A stretch of DNA of 64,000 bases from positions 12,204 through 76,203 of the forward strand of contig JACJYM010000014.1 in NCBI GenBank assembly GCA_020636155.1, in the 5' to 3' direction. Shown here in pieces: positions 44,563 through 53,523 of the stretch. Below the pieces are notes generated by a model. That model made no database searches. It was given only the letters and a program-made list of their open reading frames with translations, and was not told the DNA's origin. Made by a program: the position numbers and the translations under genes. The DNA comes from Lewinellaceae bacterium (GTDB lineage Bacteria > Bacteroidota > Bacteroidia > Chitinophagales > Saprospiraceae). The first letter of the stretch is position 1; every line of letters begins with the position of its first letter.

Positions 44563-45852
44563 TTATTCTCTGTTCAAAAGCGAGCGACCGGGAAATACTG
44601 CATTATCTCCAAGTTCTTCTTCTATTCTCAATAGTTGGTTGTATTTAGCTATTCTATCGCTACGAGATGCTGAGCCGGTTTTAATCTGACCAGTATTCAA
44701 TGCCACTGCCAAATCAGCAATTGTGGTATCTTCTGTCTCACCTGACCTGTGGCTCATGACACTGGTGTAGGCATTTCTAGTGGCTAAAGATACGGCATCT
44801 ATTGTTTCTGTCAAAGTTCCGATTTGATTTACTTTAATTAAGATTGAATTTGCGGCATGCATTTCAATTCCCCTGTGAAGTCTTTCCGTATTGGTTACAA
44901 ACAAATCGTCACCTACCAATTGAATATCATTGCCCAATTTTTTAGTGAGTTTCACCCAACCATTCCAGTCATCTTCATCTAATCCATCTTCTATACTAAG
45001 AATTGGATATTTTCTTGTCCAATCCGCCCAATACTCTACCATTTCGTCCGAAGTTTTCGCCCCCCCGTTTGACTTTTTAAATTCGTACAATCCATTTTCG
45101 GAATTGTAAAATTCAGAGCTTGCAGCATCCATCGCAATCCAGATATCCTCCCCTGGTCTGTATCCCGCTGATTCTATCGCTTTCAAAACGATTTCGATGG
45201 CCTCTTCATTAGATTTGATATTCGGTGCAAATCCCCCTTCATCCCCCACATTGGTACTAAAACCGTTTTTCTTTAATACCGATTTTAGATGATGAAAAGT
45301 CTCAACACCCATTCGCAAAGATTCAGAAAAAGTGTCAGCACCTATGGGCATAATCATAAATTCTTGAAAATCAATGCTATTATCTGCATGGCTTCCACCA
45401 TTCAAAATATTCATCATAGGAACCGGCATGACGTGGGCATTAACCCCACCGATATAGCGATAGAGTGGTTGATGGCTAGCCTGAGCTGCAGCTTTGGCAA
45501 CAGCCAAGGAAACGCCTAAAATCGCATTGGCACCAAGTACCGATTTATTATCAGTGCCATCGATTTCTAACATGATATCATCAATGTAACGCTGGTCGAA
45601 AATATCTTCGCCAACCAAAGCTTGCATGATTTTATCATCGACATTAAAGCATGCATTTAGCACACCCTTTCCGAGAAACCTACTTTGGTCACCATCCCTT
45701 AGCTCCACAGCTTCATACTTACCTGTTGATGCACCACTAGGCACCGCTGCACGACCGATGAGACCATTATCAGTTAACACTTCCACTTCCACCGTGGGAT
45801 TTCCTCTACTATCAAGTATCTCTCTTGCACGAATATCTACAATTGTAGCCAT
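44563..45852 (-). CDS. eno: Enolase
   Basis: A 429-residue glycolytic enzyme converting 2-phosphoglycerate to phosphoenolpyruvate. ILDSRGNPTVEVEV, NILNGGSHADNSIDFQEFMI, SIEDGLDEDDWNGW and SVMSHRSGETEDTTIADLAV carry the magnesium and substrate ligands, and VLIKVNQIGT-type sequence (ILIKVNQIGTLTE) holds the catalytic Lys. Its ATG overlaps the carA stop by one base (TAATG), so translation is coupled to carA. Confidence 0.98.
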   Translation of the reverse strand: MATIVDIRAREILDSRGNPTVEVEVLTDNGLIGRAAVPSGASTGKYEAVELRDGDQSRFLGKGVLNACFNVDDKIMQALVGEDIFDQRYIDDIMLEIDGTDNKSVLGANAILGVSLAVAKAAAQASHQPLYRYIGGVNAHVMPVPMMNILNGGSHADNSIDFQEFMIMPIGADTFSESLRMGVETFHHLKSVLKKNGFSTNVGDEGGFAPNIKSNEEAIEIVLKAIESAGYRPGEDIWIAMDAASSEFYNSENGLYEFKKSNGGAKTSDEMVEYWADWTRKYPILSIEDGLDEDDWNGWVKLTKKLGNDIQLVGDDLFVTNTERLHRGIEMHAANSILIKVNQIGTLTETIDAVSLATRNAYTSVMSHRSGETEDTTIADLAVALNTGQIKTGSASRSDRIAKYNQLLRIEEELGDNAVFPGRSLLNRE

Positions 45853-46964
45853 TAGTTATTTTTCTGTTTTTTAATTAAGTCAATAAATTGATCAAATAAA
45901 TATCGGGAATCATGGGGTCCCGGTGCTGCCTCAGGATGAAACTGGACAGAAAACACAGGATTATTCTTAAGTTCTAAGCCTTCTACTGAATCATCATTTA
46001 GGTTTAAATGTGTTAATCGGACATGATTTGCATTTTGAAGTTCCTTCAGTGAAATACCGAATCCGTGATTCTGGCTCGTCACCTCACACTTACCAGTGAT
46101 AACATTTTTTACTGGATGATTGGCACCTCTGTGACCGTGATGCATTTTATGCGTTGAGATTCCCTGAGATAAGGCTATCAATTGATGTCCAAGACATATT
46201 CCGAATACCGGTTTTTCTGTTTCAATGACGTCTTTCGCAGTCGAAATTGCATACTCCATAGCTGCAGGGTCGCCCGGTCCATTTGATAAAAAGTATCCAT
46301 CAGGATTAAATTTCACCAATTCTGACAAATCAGTTTTAGCCGGGAATACTTTTAAATAAGCACCTCGATCAACCAGACAGTTTAAAATATTTCTTTTCGT
46401 ACCAAAGTCAAGTACTGCAATTCTTATGTCAGAATTAGGATTACCCAAAGAGTAGGCTTCCCGAGTAGAAACTTGACTAGCCAATTCTCGACCCTCCATT
46501 TTCGGAGCATTGCTTAACTGGTCTTTCAGAGAATCTAACGAGTGTTCTTCACTCGAAATGATGCAATTCATAGCGCCTTTTTCTCTGACCTTCCTGACGA
46601 TTTCACGAGTATCAATATTGTGAATGCAGACTATTCCATTTTGCTCCAGATAGTCCTGCAGACTTTCCGAAGCCAAGGGTCTTGAATATCCCGAATTTAA
46701 ATTTCGGCACACCAATCCACTGATCTGAATATCCTCAGATTCCTCATCATCATTGGCAACACCATAATTACCAATATGAACATTGGTATTCACCATAACC
46801 TGTCCGTAATAAGAAGGATCCGTAAAAATTTCTTGATATCCAGTCATACCAGTGTTAAAACATATCTCACCAGTAGTCGTACCAATTCTTCCAGCCGCAA
46901 ACCCCTCATAGATAGAACCATCTTCTAATAAAAGAAATGCTTTCTTGGAATTGGAGATATTCAT
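45852..46964 (-). CDS. carA: Carbamoyl-phosphate synthase small subunit
   Basis: A 370-residue glutaminase subunit that supplies ammonia to CarB for pyrimidine and arginine synthesis. LLEDGSIYEGFAAGRIGTTTGEICFNTGMTGYQE-type start, split here by normal family spacing, is followed by the class I amidotransferase domain from about residue 185, with the nucleophile in VFGICLGHQLIAL near 260 and the His-Glu pair in VQFHPEAAPGPHD near 340. carB is not adjacent. It heads the carA-eno-divIC-sucD run downstream of rplQ. Confidence 0.96.
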   Translation of the reverse strand: MNISNSKKAFLLLEDGSIYEGFAAGRIGTTTGEICFNTGMTGYQEIFTDPSYYGQVMVNTNVHIGNYGVANDDEESEDIQISGLVCRNLNSGYSRPLASESLQDYLEQNGIVCIHNIDTREIVRKVREKGAMNCIISSEEHSLDSLKDQLSNAPKMEGRELASQVSTREAYSLGNPNSDIRIAVLDFGTKRNILNCLVDRGAYLKVFPAKTDLSELVKFNPDGYFLSNGPGDPAAMEYAISTAKDVIETEKPVFGICLGHQLIALSQGISTHKMHHGHRGANHPVKNVITGKCEVTSQNHGFGISLKELQNANHVRLTHLNLNDDSVEGLELKNNPVFSVQFHPEAAPGPHDSRYLFDQFIDLIKKQKNN

Positions 46965-46984
46965 GCCTTGTATTAAAATTTTTG

Positions 46985-46992
46985 CAAATATA
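46985..46992 (-). promoter_or_regulatory. carA promoter -7 box
   Basis: Minus-strand TATATTTG followed by CAAAAAT lies about 20 bases before the carA ATG. A -33 TTG is not seen at the usual distance. Confidence 0.5.
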
Positions 46993-47047
46993 GCACCAAC
47001 AAGCCTAAGACAGGTAAGTCAATAAATGCTTTTTTAAAAATTATAGT

Positions 47048-47080
47048 AAAAAGAAAAGGGCGATGATAAATCACCGCCCC
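47048..47080 (-). terminator. Intrinsic terminator after rplQ
   Basis: On the minus strand GGGCGGTGAT pairs with ATCATCGCCC (47070-47079 with 47058-47067), with one G-T pair, followed by TTTTCTTTTT. It ends the ribosomal superoperon 26 bases after the rplQ stop. Confidence 0.85.
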
Positions 47081-47105
47081 TATTAGTCCGTAAAATACAT
47101 ACATT

Positions 47106-47597
47106 TTATTCTTCCTCAGACTTTGCGTCTGCTGTAGTCTTTGCAGCAACCGCCGCAGTTGCAGCCCCAGCAGTTTTAGCACCACCTCTTCTCCTTCTTC
47201 TTTTAGACCCAGAAGTCGAATTAGAGTTATTATATACTGTGTTAAAATCTACAAATTCTATCATCGCCATCTCCGCAGCATCACCCTTTCTGAATCCAGT
47301 TTTAATAATCCTAAGATATCCTCCAGGTCTGTCACCTACTTTTTCAGCAACTGGGCCAAACAATTCCTTTGCTGCTTCTTTGTTCTGAAGATAGCTAAAT
47401 ACAACTCTTCTTGAGTGAGTGGTATTATCCTTAGCTTTTGTAACTAGTGGCTCCAAGTGAACTCTAAGCGCTTTAGCTTTTGCCAAGGTCGTGTTAATTC
47501 TTTTATGGGTAATTAATGAAATGGAAAGATTTTTCAACAAGGCATCTCTATGACCTTTTTTTCTACCAAGATGGTTAAATTTCTTACCGTGTCTCAT
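47106..47597 (-). CDS. rplQ: 50S ribosomal protein bL17 with C-terminal tail
   Basis: A 163-residue protein. MRHGKKFNHLGRKKGHRDALL and RVVFSYLQNKEAAKELF are bL17, which lies at the tunnel exit of the large subunit. From about residue 125 there is a low-complexity tail: a run of arginines (KRRRRRGGAK), an Ala/Thr-rich stretch and an acidic end (SEEE). The family norm is 115-130 residues. It is the last gene of the ribosomal cluster, 128 bases after rpoA. Confidence 0.96.
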   Translation of the reverse strand: MRHGKKFNHLGRKKGHRDALLKNLSISLITHKRINTTLAKAKALRVHLEPLVTKAKDNTTHSRRVVFSYLQNKEAAKELFGPVAEKVGDRPGGYLRIIKTGFRKGDAAEMAMIEFVDFNTVYNNSNSTSGSKRRRRRGGAKTAGAATAAVAAKTTADAKSEEE

Positions 47598-47725
47598 GGT
47601 TTAAATTAGATTTTAAATATCAGCGAGAATTAAATTCCTATTCGATTTTTAATTTATAATCCTCGATTAATACTATTATTTAATAATAAATCAACTGCCC
47701 ACCAAAAGGTGAATCGAAACGACAG

Positions 47726-48724
47726 TTACTCTTCGTCCAATTTATATTTAGAAAGATCCATTCCGAATGTCAAACCTTTCTGCGCAAGCAATTCTTCGAT
47801 TTCTACCAATGATTTTTTACCAAAGTTTCTAAACTTCAATAACTCATGTGTATCAAATCTCACCAATTCACCAAGAGTGTTAATCTTAGCGGCTTTCAAG
47901 CAATTATATGCTCTTACAGAAAGATCCAAATCCTCAAGATTGGTCTTTAATAATTTACGCATGTGTAGAATATGCTCATCTACGATATCTTCTTCACGTT
48001 TTGAAGAATCATTAAATGTGATATTCTCATCTGTGATTAGTATCAAATGTTGAATCAAGATTCTAGAAGCTTCTTTGATTGCCTCCTCCGGGTGGATCGT
48101 ACCATCGGTTTTGATATCCATCGTCAATTTCTCGTAGTCCGTTCTTTGACCAACTCTGGTGCTTTCGATAGAATATGCCACCTTTTTAATCGGAGTATAT
48201 ATCGCATCTATTGGAATCACGCCAATAGGTGCTTCTTTTGACAAAGTTTCATCTGCCGGAACATAACCTCTACCTTTAGTAATGGTAAATTCCAACTCAA
48301 GATTTACAGATGCATCCATAGAACAGATATGTAAATCAGGATTCATAATTTTGAATACATTGGTAGATGCCTCTATATCACCCGCTACAAATTCTGTCTT
48401 ACCACTTACCGTAAGATAGATTTTTTCTTCATTTTCAAAATTCTCAGCAACCGTAGGCTTTAACCTAATTTGCTTAATATTTAATATAATGTCAACAACA
48501 TCTTCCACAACACCTTTCATTGTCGCGAATTCATGATCTACACCCGCTATTCTCACAGCTGAAATGGCATATCCTTCTAATGATGATAATAGAACTCTTC
48601 TCAAAGAGTTACCTATAGTCTGTCCGAAACCAGGCTCAAGTGGCTTGAATTCAAAAGTGCCATCAAAATCATCTGCTTTTTGCAATAATATCTTGTCTGG
48701 TTTTTGAAAATTCAGTATACTCAT
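47726..48724 (-). CDS. rpoA: RNA polymerase subunit alpha
   Basis: A 332-residue subunit. The N-terminal dimerisation domain contains PLEPGFGQTIGNSLRRVLLSSLEG near residue 32, and the C-terminal domain (about 245-325) contains LDLSVRAYNCLKAAKINTLGELV and FRNFGKKSLVEIEE, the DNA- and activator-binding part. It dimerises to nucleate RNA polymerase assembly. The 72-base gap from rpsD contains a terminator-like hairpin. Confidence 0.98.
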   Translation of the reverse strand: MSILNFQKPDKILLQKADDFDGTFEFKPLEPGFGQTIGNSLRRVLLSSLEGYAISAVRIAGVDHEFATMKGVVEDVVDIILNIKQIRLKPTVAENFENEEKIYLTVSGKTEFVAGDIEASTNVFKIMNPDLHICSMDASVNLELEFTITKGRGYVPADETLSKEAPIGVIPIDAIYTPIKKVAYSIESTRVGQRTDYEKLTMDIKTDGTIHPEEAIKEASRILIQHLILITDENITFNDSSKREEDIVDEHILHMRKLLKTNLEDLDLSVRAYNCLKAAKINTLGELVRFDTHELLKFRNFGKKSLVEIEELLAQKGLTFGMDLSKYKLDEE

Positions 48725-48751
48725 ATAATTTATATTTTTGGAAGAATTTTT

Positions 48752-48786
48752 AAAAATAGTAAAGCCGCTTCCTAATGAAGCAGCTT
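48752..48786 (-). terminator. Terminator-like hairpin between rpsD and rpoA
   Basis: On the minus strand AAGCTGCTTC (48777-48786) pairs with GAAGCGGCTT (48762-48771), ten pairs with one G-T and a five-base loop, followed by TACTATTTTT. It may partially end transcription or protect the mRNA ends. Confidence 0.6.
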
Positions 48787-48796
48787 ATTAAACTCA

Positions 48797-49408
48797 TTAT
48801 TTAGAGTAAAGTTCAACAATCAATTGTTCATTGATTTTTTCCGGAATTTTCTCCCTTTCAGGATAATCCAAAAATCTTCCCTCCATTTTGTCTGCATTAA
48901 ACTCTAACCATCCCCAGTTTCTTACATCACTTTTGCTTTTAGCAGCTGATTGCACTATTTCCAAAGCTTGAGATTTGTTACGAACATTCACAACGTCACC
49001 AGGCTTTAAAAGCATGGAAGGAATATTGGATGATACTCCATTTACCATTATATGTTTGTGTGAGACCAGTTGTCTAGCCGCTCTTCTTGTAGGTGCTAGA
49101 CCTAATCTGAACACAGTATTGTCAAGTCTTGACTCAAGCAATTGTAGTAGCACCTCTCCGGTAACACCTTTCTTGCTGGTAGCCTTTTCAAACATTCTTC
49201 TAAACTGTCTTTCTAAAACACCATAAGTGTGCTTAGCTTTTTGCTTTTCCATCAACTGAACAGCATAGTCAGATCGTTGTTTTCTCTTCTTACTTGATCC
49301 GTGCTGTCCTGGAGGATATTTTCTTTTTTCGAATGCTTTATCTGGTCCGAAAATCGGTTCTCCAAAAGCTCTAGCTATTTTAGTAACAGGTCCAGTATAT
49401 CTTGCCAT
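48797..49408 (-). CDS. rpsD: 30S ribosomal protein uS4
   Basis: A 203-residue primary rRNA-binding protein. MARYTGPVTKIARAFGEPIFG and YPPGQHG form the N-terminal part without a zinc ribbon. The S4 RNA-binding domain has LESRLDNTVFRLGLAPTRRAARQ and HKHIMVNG. It organises the 5' domain of 16S rRNA and in other bacteria represses the alpha operon. It is 19 bases after rpsK. Confidence 0.98.
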   Translation of the reverse strand: MARYTGPVTKIARAFGEPIFGPDKAFEKRKYPPGQHGSSKKRKQRSDYAVQLMEKQKAKHTYGVLERQFRRMFEKATSKKGVTGEVLLQLLESRLDNTVFRLGLAPTRRAARQLVSHKHIMVNGVSSNIPSMLLKPGDVVNVRNKSQALEIVQSAAKSKSDVRNWGWLEFNADKMEGRFLDYPEREKIPEKINEQLIVELYSK

Positions 49409-49427
49409 GTGAAAATATTATTAGATA

Positions 49428-49814
49428 TTATACTCTTCTTTTTTTAGGAGGACGACATCCATTATGTGGTATTGGAGTAACGTCTTTTATTTTTGAAACT
49501 TTCAATCCATTGGAATCGATGGCACGTATGGCCGCCTCTCTTCCTGCTCCAGGACCTTTCACGAAAACCTCTACAGTTCTTAATCCCGCATCATAAGCAA
49601 CTTGAGAAGCACTATTCGCCGCCATCTGAGCAGCATAAGGAGTGTTTTTCTTAGATCCTCTGAATCCAGCCTTACCAGCTGATCCCCAAGATATTACTTG
49701 TCCTTGCTTGTTAGTGATTGAAATAATAATGTTGTTGAAACTTGCTTGTATATAGGCAAATCCTTCATTGGATACCTGTACAACACGTTTTTTAACTTTT
49801 TTTGCTTTTGCCAT
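49428..49814 (-). CDS. rpsK: 30S ribosomal protein uS11
   Basis: A 128-residue platform protein with AYIQASFNNIIISITNKQGQ, SWGSAGKAGFRGSKKNTPYAAQ and GPGAGREAAIRA, and the end PHNGCRPPKKRRV. The basic tail binds 16S rRNA near the Shine-Dalgarno cleft. It lies six bases after rpsM. Confidence 0.98.
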   Translation of the reverse strand: MAKAKKVKKRVVQVSNEGFAYIQASFNNIIISITNKQGQVISWGSAGKAGFRGSKKNTPYAAQMAANSASQVAYDAGLRTVEVFVKGPGAGREAAIRAIDSNGLKVSKIKDVTPIPHNGCRPPKKRRV

Positions 49815-49820
49815 CTCTAA

Positions 49821-50198
49821 TTATTTAGTAGCTTTCTTCTTATTAGCAACAGTTTTTCTCTTTCCTTTTCTAGTCCTTGCATTGGTTTTGGTTCTTTGAC
49901 CTCTTACAGGCAAACCTTTACGATGTCTCAAACCTCTGTTACATGCAATGTCCATCAGGCGTTTAATATTTAGCTGAACTTCACTTCTAAGTTCTCCCTC
50001 AACTTTATATTCATCTTGAAGAAGTTTTGAAATGAATTTTACATTTTCATCAGACCAATCTTGAACTTTTACATTCTCATCAATACCTGCCTTTTCCAGA
50101 ATTTCACTGGCTCTACTTCTACCTACACCGTAGATATATGTTAGACCTATTACTCCTCTTTTATTTCTAGGAAGATCGACTCCTGCTATCCTTGCCAT
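49821..50198 (-). CDS. rpsM: 30S ribosomal protein uS13
   Basis: A 125-residue head protein. MARIAGVDLPRNKRGVIGLTYIYG opens it, and RGLRHRKGLPVRGQRTKTNARTRKG is the conserved basic tail that reaches the P-site tRNA. It contacts the large subunit in bridges B1a/B1b. It lies ten bases after rpmJ. Confidence 0.98.
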   Translation of the reverse strand: MARIAGVDLPRNKRGVIGLTYIYGVGRSRASEILEKAGIDENVKVQDWSDENVKFISKLLQDEYKVEGELRSEVQLNIKRLMDIACNRGLRHRKGLPVRGQRTKTNARTRKGKRKTVANKKKATK

Positions 50199-50208
50199 AT
50201 ACTAAATA

Positions 50209-50325
50209 TTAACCTTGTCTTTGTTTAAACTTAGGATTCTTTTTATTTATAATGTAAAGTTTTCCTTTACGCCTAACGATTTTACAATCGTCTGATCTTT
50301 TCTTTACTGAAGCTCTTACCTTCAT
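50209..50325 (-). CDS. rpmJ: 50S ribosomal protein bL36 (zinc-free form)
   Basis: Direct translation of the infA-rpsM gap gives 38 residues starting MKVRASVKKRSDDCKIVRRK and ending NPKFKQRQG, the whole of bL36. The usual zinc ligands are mostly lost: Ser stands at position 11 and Asn near 27, and only Cys14 remains. This makes it a C-minus type. It lies 38 bases after infA and ten before rpsM, its standard place at the head of the alpha operon genes. Confidence 0.95.
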   Translation of the reverse strand: MKVRASVKKRSDDCKIVRRKGKLYIINKKNPKFKQRQG

Positions 50326-50363
50326 CTTAATATAATTTTAAATACTAAATTTCTAAATAAATT

Positions 50364-50582
50364 TTACTTGTAACGATATGTTATTCTTCCTCTTGTCAAA
50401 TCATAAGGCGACATCTCTACCGATACTTTATCTCCAGGCAAAATCCTGATATAGTTCATTCTCATCTTACCAGAAATAGTTGCCAGTATAACATGAGAAT
50501 TCTCTAATCTTACTCTAAACATGGCGTTTGACAATGCTTCTTCAATCTCGCCATCAAGCTTTATAAGGTTTTGTTTGGACAT
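50364..50582 (-). CDS. infA: Translation initiation factor IF-1
   Basis: A 72-residue S1-like OB-fold protein: LDGEIEEALSNAMFRVRLEN, KMRMNYIRILPGDKV and ending GRITYRYK. It occupies the ribosomal A site during initiation. It lies 24 bases after map. A GATATTTGCACTCC string near 50594-50607 resembles a ribosomal promoter start with one mismatch in the -7 box. Confidence 0.98.
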   Translation of the reverse strand: MSKQNLIKLDGEIEEALSNAMFRVRLENSHVILATISGKMRMNYIRILPGDKVSVEMSPYDLTRGRITYRYK

Positions 50583-50606
50583 TTTTTAAAATTGGAGTGC
50601 AAATAT

Positions 50607-51416
50607 CTAATTATTTTCCGAAATATCAATAAGATTCACGTTATTTTTTACCTGTTCCTCTATTATTGAGTGATCAGACAAAATATCCGCATCTCCTTTT
50701 CTAATTGCTACCGAATGTTCGTAATGAGCTGACGATGAACCGTCATGTGTCACCACCGACCAACCATCATTTAAGGTCATTACCCTTTTATTGCCCAAGT
50801 TAACCATTGGTTCGATCGCAATTACCAATCCTTCTTTTAGCAAGACCCCTTTTCCACGTTTACCATAATTCATCACTTCAGGAGATTCGTGCAAAGATTT
50901 TCCTAAGCCATGCCCCACCAATTCTCTCACAACACCATAGCCAAGCTTTCGTTCAACATAACTTTGTATAGCATATCCAATATCTCCGACTCGATTCCCA
51001 GCTCTTGCCTGCTCTATACCAAGATACAGTGACTTTTTCGTTGCTCTACATAACTCAATCACTTCACTCGAAGCACCATTAAGAATAAATGTGTAGGCAG
51101 CATCACCATAGAATCCATTCTTTAAGGATCCACAATCTACCGACACTATATCTCCATCTACTATTTCAGTCTCATCTGGAAATCCGTGAACTATCACATT
51201 GTTTTTAGAAAAACAAAGTGTAAATGGAAATCCTTTATAATTTAAAAAGCCTGGGATAGAATCTTGATCTCGAACGAACTCTTCCGCCTTTTTGTCAAGA
51301 AACTTACCGGTTATTCCCGGTTTAATAAGGCTTCCAACATAAGCTAAAGTCTTTGAAACTATTATACAATTCTCACGAATAAGTTCAATTTCCTCAGCTG
51401 TTTTATAATAAATCAT
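50607..51416 (-). CDS. map: Methionine aminopeptidase, type I
   Basis: A 269-residue metalloprotease that removes the initiator Met from nascent chains. HGFPDETEIVDGDIVSVDCG and YGDAAYTF carry the Asp ligands, GHGLGKSLHESPEV the His, and IAIEPMVN and the late EHSVAI the Glu and final ligand. Length is normal for type I. It begins three bases after secY, so the two are co-translated. No adk gene stands between them. Confidence 0.97.
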   Translation of the reverse strand: MIYYKTAEEIELIRENCIIVSKTLAYVGSLIKPGITGKFLDKKAEEFVRDQDSIPGFLNYKGFPFTLCFSKNNVIVHGFPDETEIVDGDIVSVDCGSLKNGFYGDAAYTFILNGASSEVIELCRATKKSLYLGIEQARAGNRVGDIGYAIQSYVERKLGYGVVRELVGHGLGKSLHESPEVMNYGKRGKGVLLKEGLVIAIEPMVNLGNKRVMTLNDGWSVVTHDGSSSAHYEHSVAIRKGDADILSDHSIIEEQVKNNVNLIDISENN

Positions 51417-51419
51417 GTA

Positions 51420-52790
51420 TTAAATATCAGCCCCGATTTGCATTCCAACGCCTCTTCCCTTAATCTTACCTTGACTGGATAAACTTTCATACTTTCTTAA
51501 TAACAAATAACTTTCTATTTGTTGAAGAGTATCCAACACTACTGCAACCAAAATCAATAATGAAGTGCCACCAAAAAACAATGCAAAACCATCACCTACT
51601 CCCAATCTTGCTACGATTGCAGGAAAGATTGCAATCAATCCTAAAAAGATTGAACCAGGTAAAGTAATTTTTGATGTAATCGAATCAATATAATCCGCTG
51701 TATCTTGTCCAGGTTTTACACCAGGAATAAATGCATTTTGTCTTTTTAGAAAATCCGCATTTTGTGTAGGGTTGATAATCAACGCCGTATATACATAAGT
51801 GAATAAAACAATCAATAAAAAGAAAATCAAATTATAACTAAATGATTTCCAATCGCTCATATTTCTTAAAAAATCGCTGTTAACCCCACCATCTCCAGCC
51901 AAATATCTACCCAACATAGCCGGTAAGAAAATGATTGCTTGTGCAAATATTATGGGCATAACACCAGCGGCATTAACTTTTATAGGTAGAAAATCTCGAT
52001 TACTCATAACTGGCAAAGAGGAAGAACTTCTACCCACCATACGCTTAGCATATTGTAAAGGAATCTTTCTTACACCTTGAACAATCATAATCGTACCAAT
52101 TATTACAAGGAATATCAAAGCCAATTCTAAAATAAGCATGAAGAGATTGTTCTCCGCAAATTGATTAAGAACCTCTCCCACAAATGTCTGTGGTAATCTG
52201 GCAATAATACCAATCATGATTAACAATGAGATACCATTTCCAATACCGCGATCAGTAATCTTCTCTCCCAGCCACATCGCAAATATGGTACCGGTTGACA
52301 AAATGATAATACCACTTATCCAAAATATTCCATGATCCACATTTGGAGAAATTGCTCTAGGTGTTTGACTTATTAAAGTAAGGTAAGCACCCCCTTGAAC
52401 TAGTGTAATAAACACGGTTAAAAGTCGAGTGATTTGATTCAGACGTTTCCTTCCTGATTCACCCTCTTTAGATTGTAATCTCTGAAAATACGGCACTGCA
52501 AAACCCAATAATTGTACTATAATAGAAGCTGTAATATAAGGCATAATACCCAATGCAAGAATAGAACCTTTAAGAAAGGCTCCTCCCGTAAAAGTATTAA
52601 TCAATCCCAATAAATCCGCAGGTTGACCAGAACTACCGTACGCTTGGCTCATCGAAGTTGAAACGATACCAGGCAAAATTATATGTGATCCAATTCTAAA
52701 AACCGCTACGGCAATTAGGGTGAAGAGTATTTTGTTTCTTAACTCTTCAATACTCCATATATTTTTTAGTGTTTGTAGAAATCTATTCAT
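51420..52790 (-). CDS. secY: Protein translocase subunit SecY
   Basis: A 456-residue channel protein with ten membrane helices. MPYITASIIVQLLGFAVPYF near residue 85, GIGNGISLLIMIGI near 195 and QNAFIPGVKPGQDTADYID near 340 are SecY landmarks. It forms the SecYEG pore for protein export and membrane insertion. The 57-base gap before it holds a terminator-like hairpin, which could set SecY output relative to the upstream ribosomal genes. Confidence 0.98.
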   Translation of the reverse strand: MNRFLQTLKNIWSIEELRNKILFTLIAVAVFRIGSHIILPGIVSTSMSQAYGSSGQPADLLGLINTFTGGAFLKGSILALGIMPYITASIIVQLLGFAVPYFQRLQSKEGESGRKRLNQITRLLTVFITLVQGGAYLTLISQTPRAISPNVDHGIFWISGIIILSTGTIFAMWLGEKITDRGIGNGISLLIMIGIIARLPQTFVGEVLNQFAENNLFMLILELALIFLVIIGTIMIVQGVRKIPLQYAKRMVGRSSSSLPVMSNRDFLPIKVNAAGVMPIIFAQAIIFLPAMLGRYLAGDGGVNSDFLRNMSDWKSFSYNLIFFLLIVLFTYVYTALIINPTQNADFLKRQNAFIPGVKPGQDTADYIDSITSKITLPGSIFLGLIAIFPAIVARLGVGDGFALFFGGTSLLILVAVVLDTLQQIESYLLLRKYESLSSQGKIKGRGVGMQIGADI

Positions 52791-52813
52791 TATTCTGGTC
52801 TAACTAATATGTT

Positions 52814-52836
52814 AAAAAGCTGGATTTACATCCAGC
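52814..52836 (-). terminator. Terminator/attenuator-like hairpin between rplO and secY
   Basis: On the minus strand GCTGGAT (52830-52836) pairs perfectly with ATCCAGC (52819-52825), has a four-base loop and is followed by five T residues. It fits an intrinsic terminator of modest strength inside the spc-type operon. Confidence 0.65.
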
Positions 52837-52847
52837 GATTATAAAAA

Positions 52848-53291
52848 TTACTCTATCACTGATCCACCGGCCGCTTCAATCTTGGCCTTAGCTGAAGCAC
52901 TTATGGCATTCACATTAACTTTAACTCCAGCACTTATCTCACCATTTCCTAAAACTTTAACTAGGTCATTTTTCTTTACATAACCTAATTTATACAAAGC
53001 TTCAGTGGTTACTTCAGTTATTCCGTGCTTGTCAACTATGGCCTGAAGATTGGCAACATTTATAGGAACGTACTCTACACGATTTATATTCTTGAAACCT
53101 CGTTTAGGAAGTCTCATTTGTATAGGCATTTGACCGCCTTCAAATGCTCTTTTGCTTTTATAACCAGTTACGGATTTAGCACCTTTATGTCCACGTCCGG
53201 CAGTTTTACCATTTCCAGATGATCTACCACGACCCTTTCTAAAGTTATTTTTTGTTGAACCTTCTGCAGGTCTTAAACTGTGTAATCTCAT
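52848..53291 (-). CDS. rplO: 50S ribosomal protein uL15
   Basis: A 147-residue protein. RPAEGSTKNNFRKGRGRSSGNGKTAGRGHKG is the glycine/arginine-rich N-terminal arm, in family order, followed by FEGGQMPIQMRLPKRGF. It helps fold domain II of 23S rRNA late in assembly. It lies 30 bases after rpmD. Confidence 0.97.
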   Translation of the reverse strand: MRLHSLRPAEGSTKNNFRKGRGRSSGNGKTAGRGHKGAKSVTGYKSKRAFEGGQMPIQMRLPKRGFKNINRVEYVPINVANLQAIVDKHGITEVTTEALYKLGYVKKNDLVKVLGNGEISAGVKVNVNAISASAKAKIEAAGGSVIE

Positions 53292-53321
53292 TTCTAAAAA
53301 TTATGCTATCTACAAAAATAA

Positions 53322-53501
53322 TTAGGCTTCCTCAATCTTAAGTAGGTGACTCACCTTATTAATCATCCCTTGTATCTGAGGTGTTAACTCCTTCTCAACT
53401 GAATGATTCATTTTTTTAATTCCCAACGCTGCAATTGTTGCCTTTTGTCTCTTGGGTTGGTCAATCGTACTTTTTACTTGAGTCAATTTCACTCTAGCCA
53501 T
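53322..53501 (-). CDS. rpmD: 50S ribosomal protein uL30
   Basis: Translation of the rpsE-rplO gap gives a 59-residue protein starting MARVKLTQVKSTIDQPKRQK. It has ALGIKKMNHSVEKELTPQIQ in the middle and ends KIEEA. This is uL30 in size, in motif (the GLxKxxxxV-type segment) and in its normal place between rpsE and rplO. Confidence 0.95.
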   Translation of the reverse strand: MARVKLTQVKSTIDQPKRQKATIAALGIKKMNHSVEKELTPQIQGMINKVSHLLKIEEA

Positions 53502-53523
53502 CGTAAACTAATTTATATTTTTA

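Noticed and set aside
46973..47185. Open frame of 70 codons on the minus strand after rplQ
   Set aside because: It overlaps the Ala-rich tail of rplQ in another frame and runs through the terminator hairpin.
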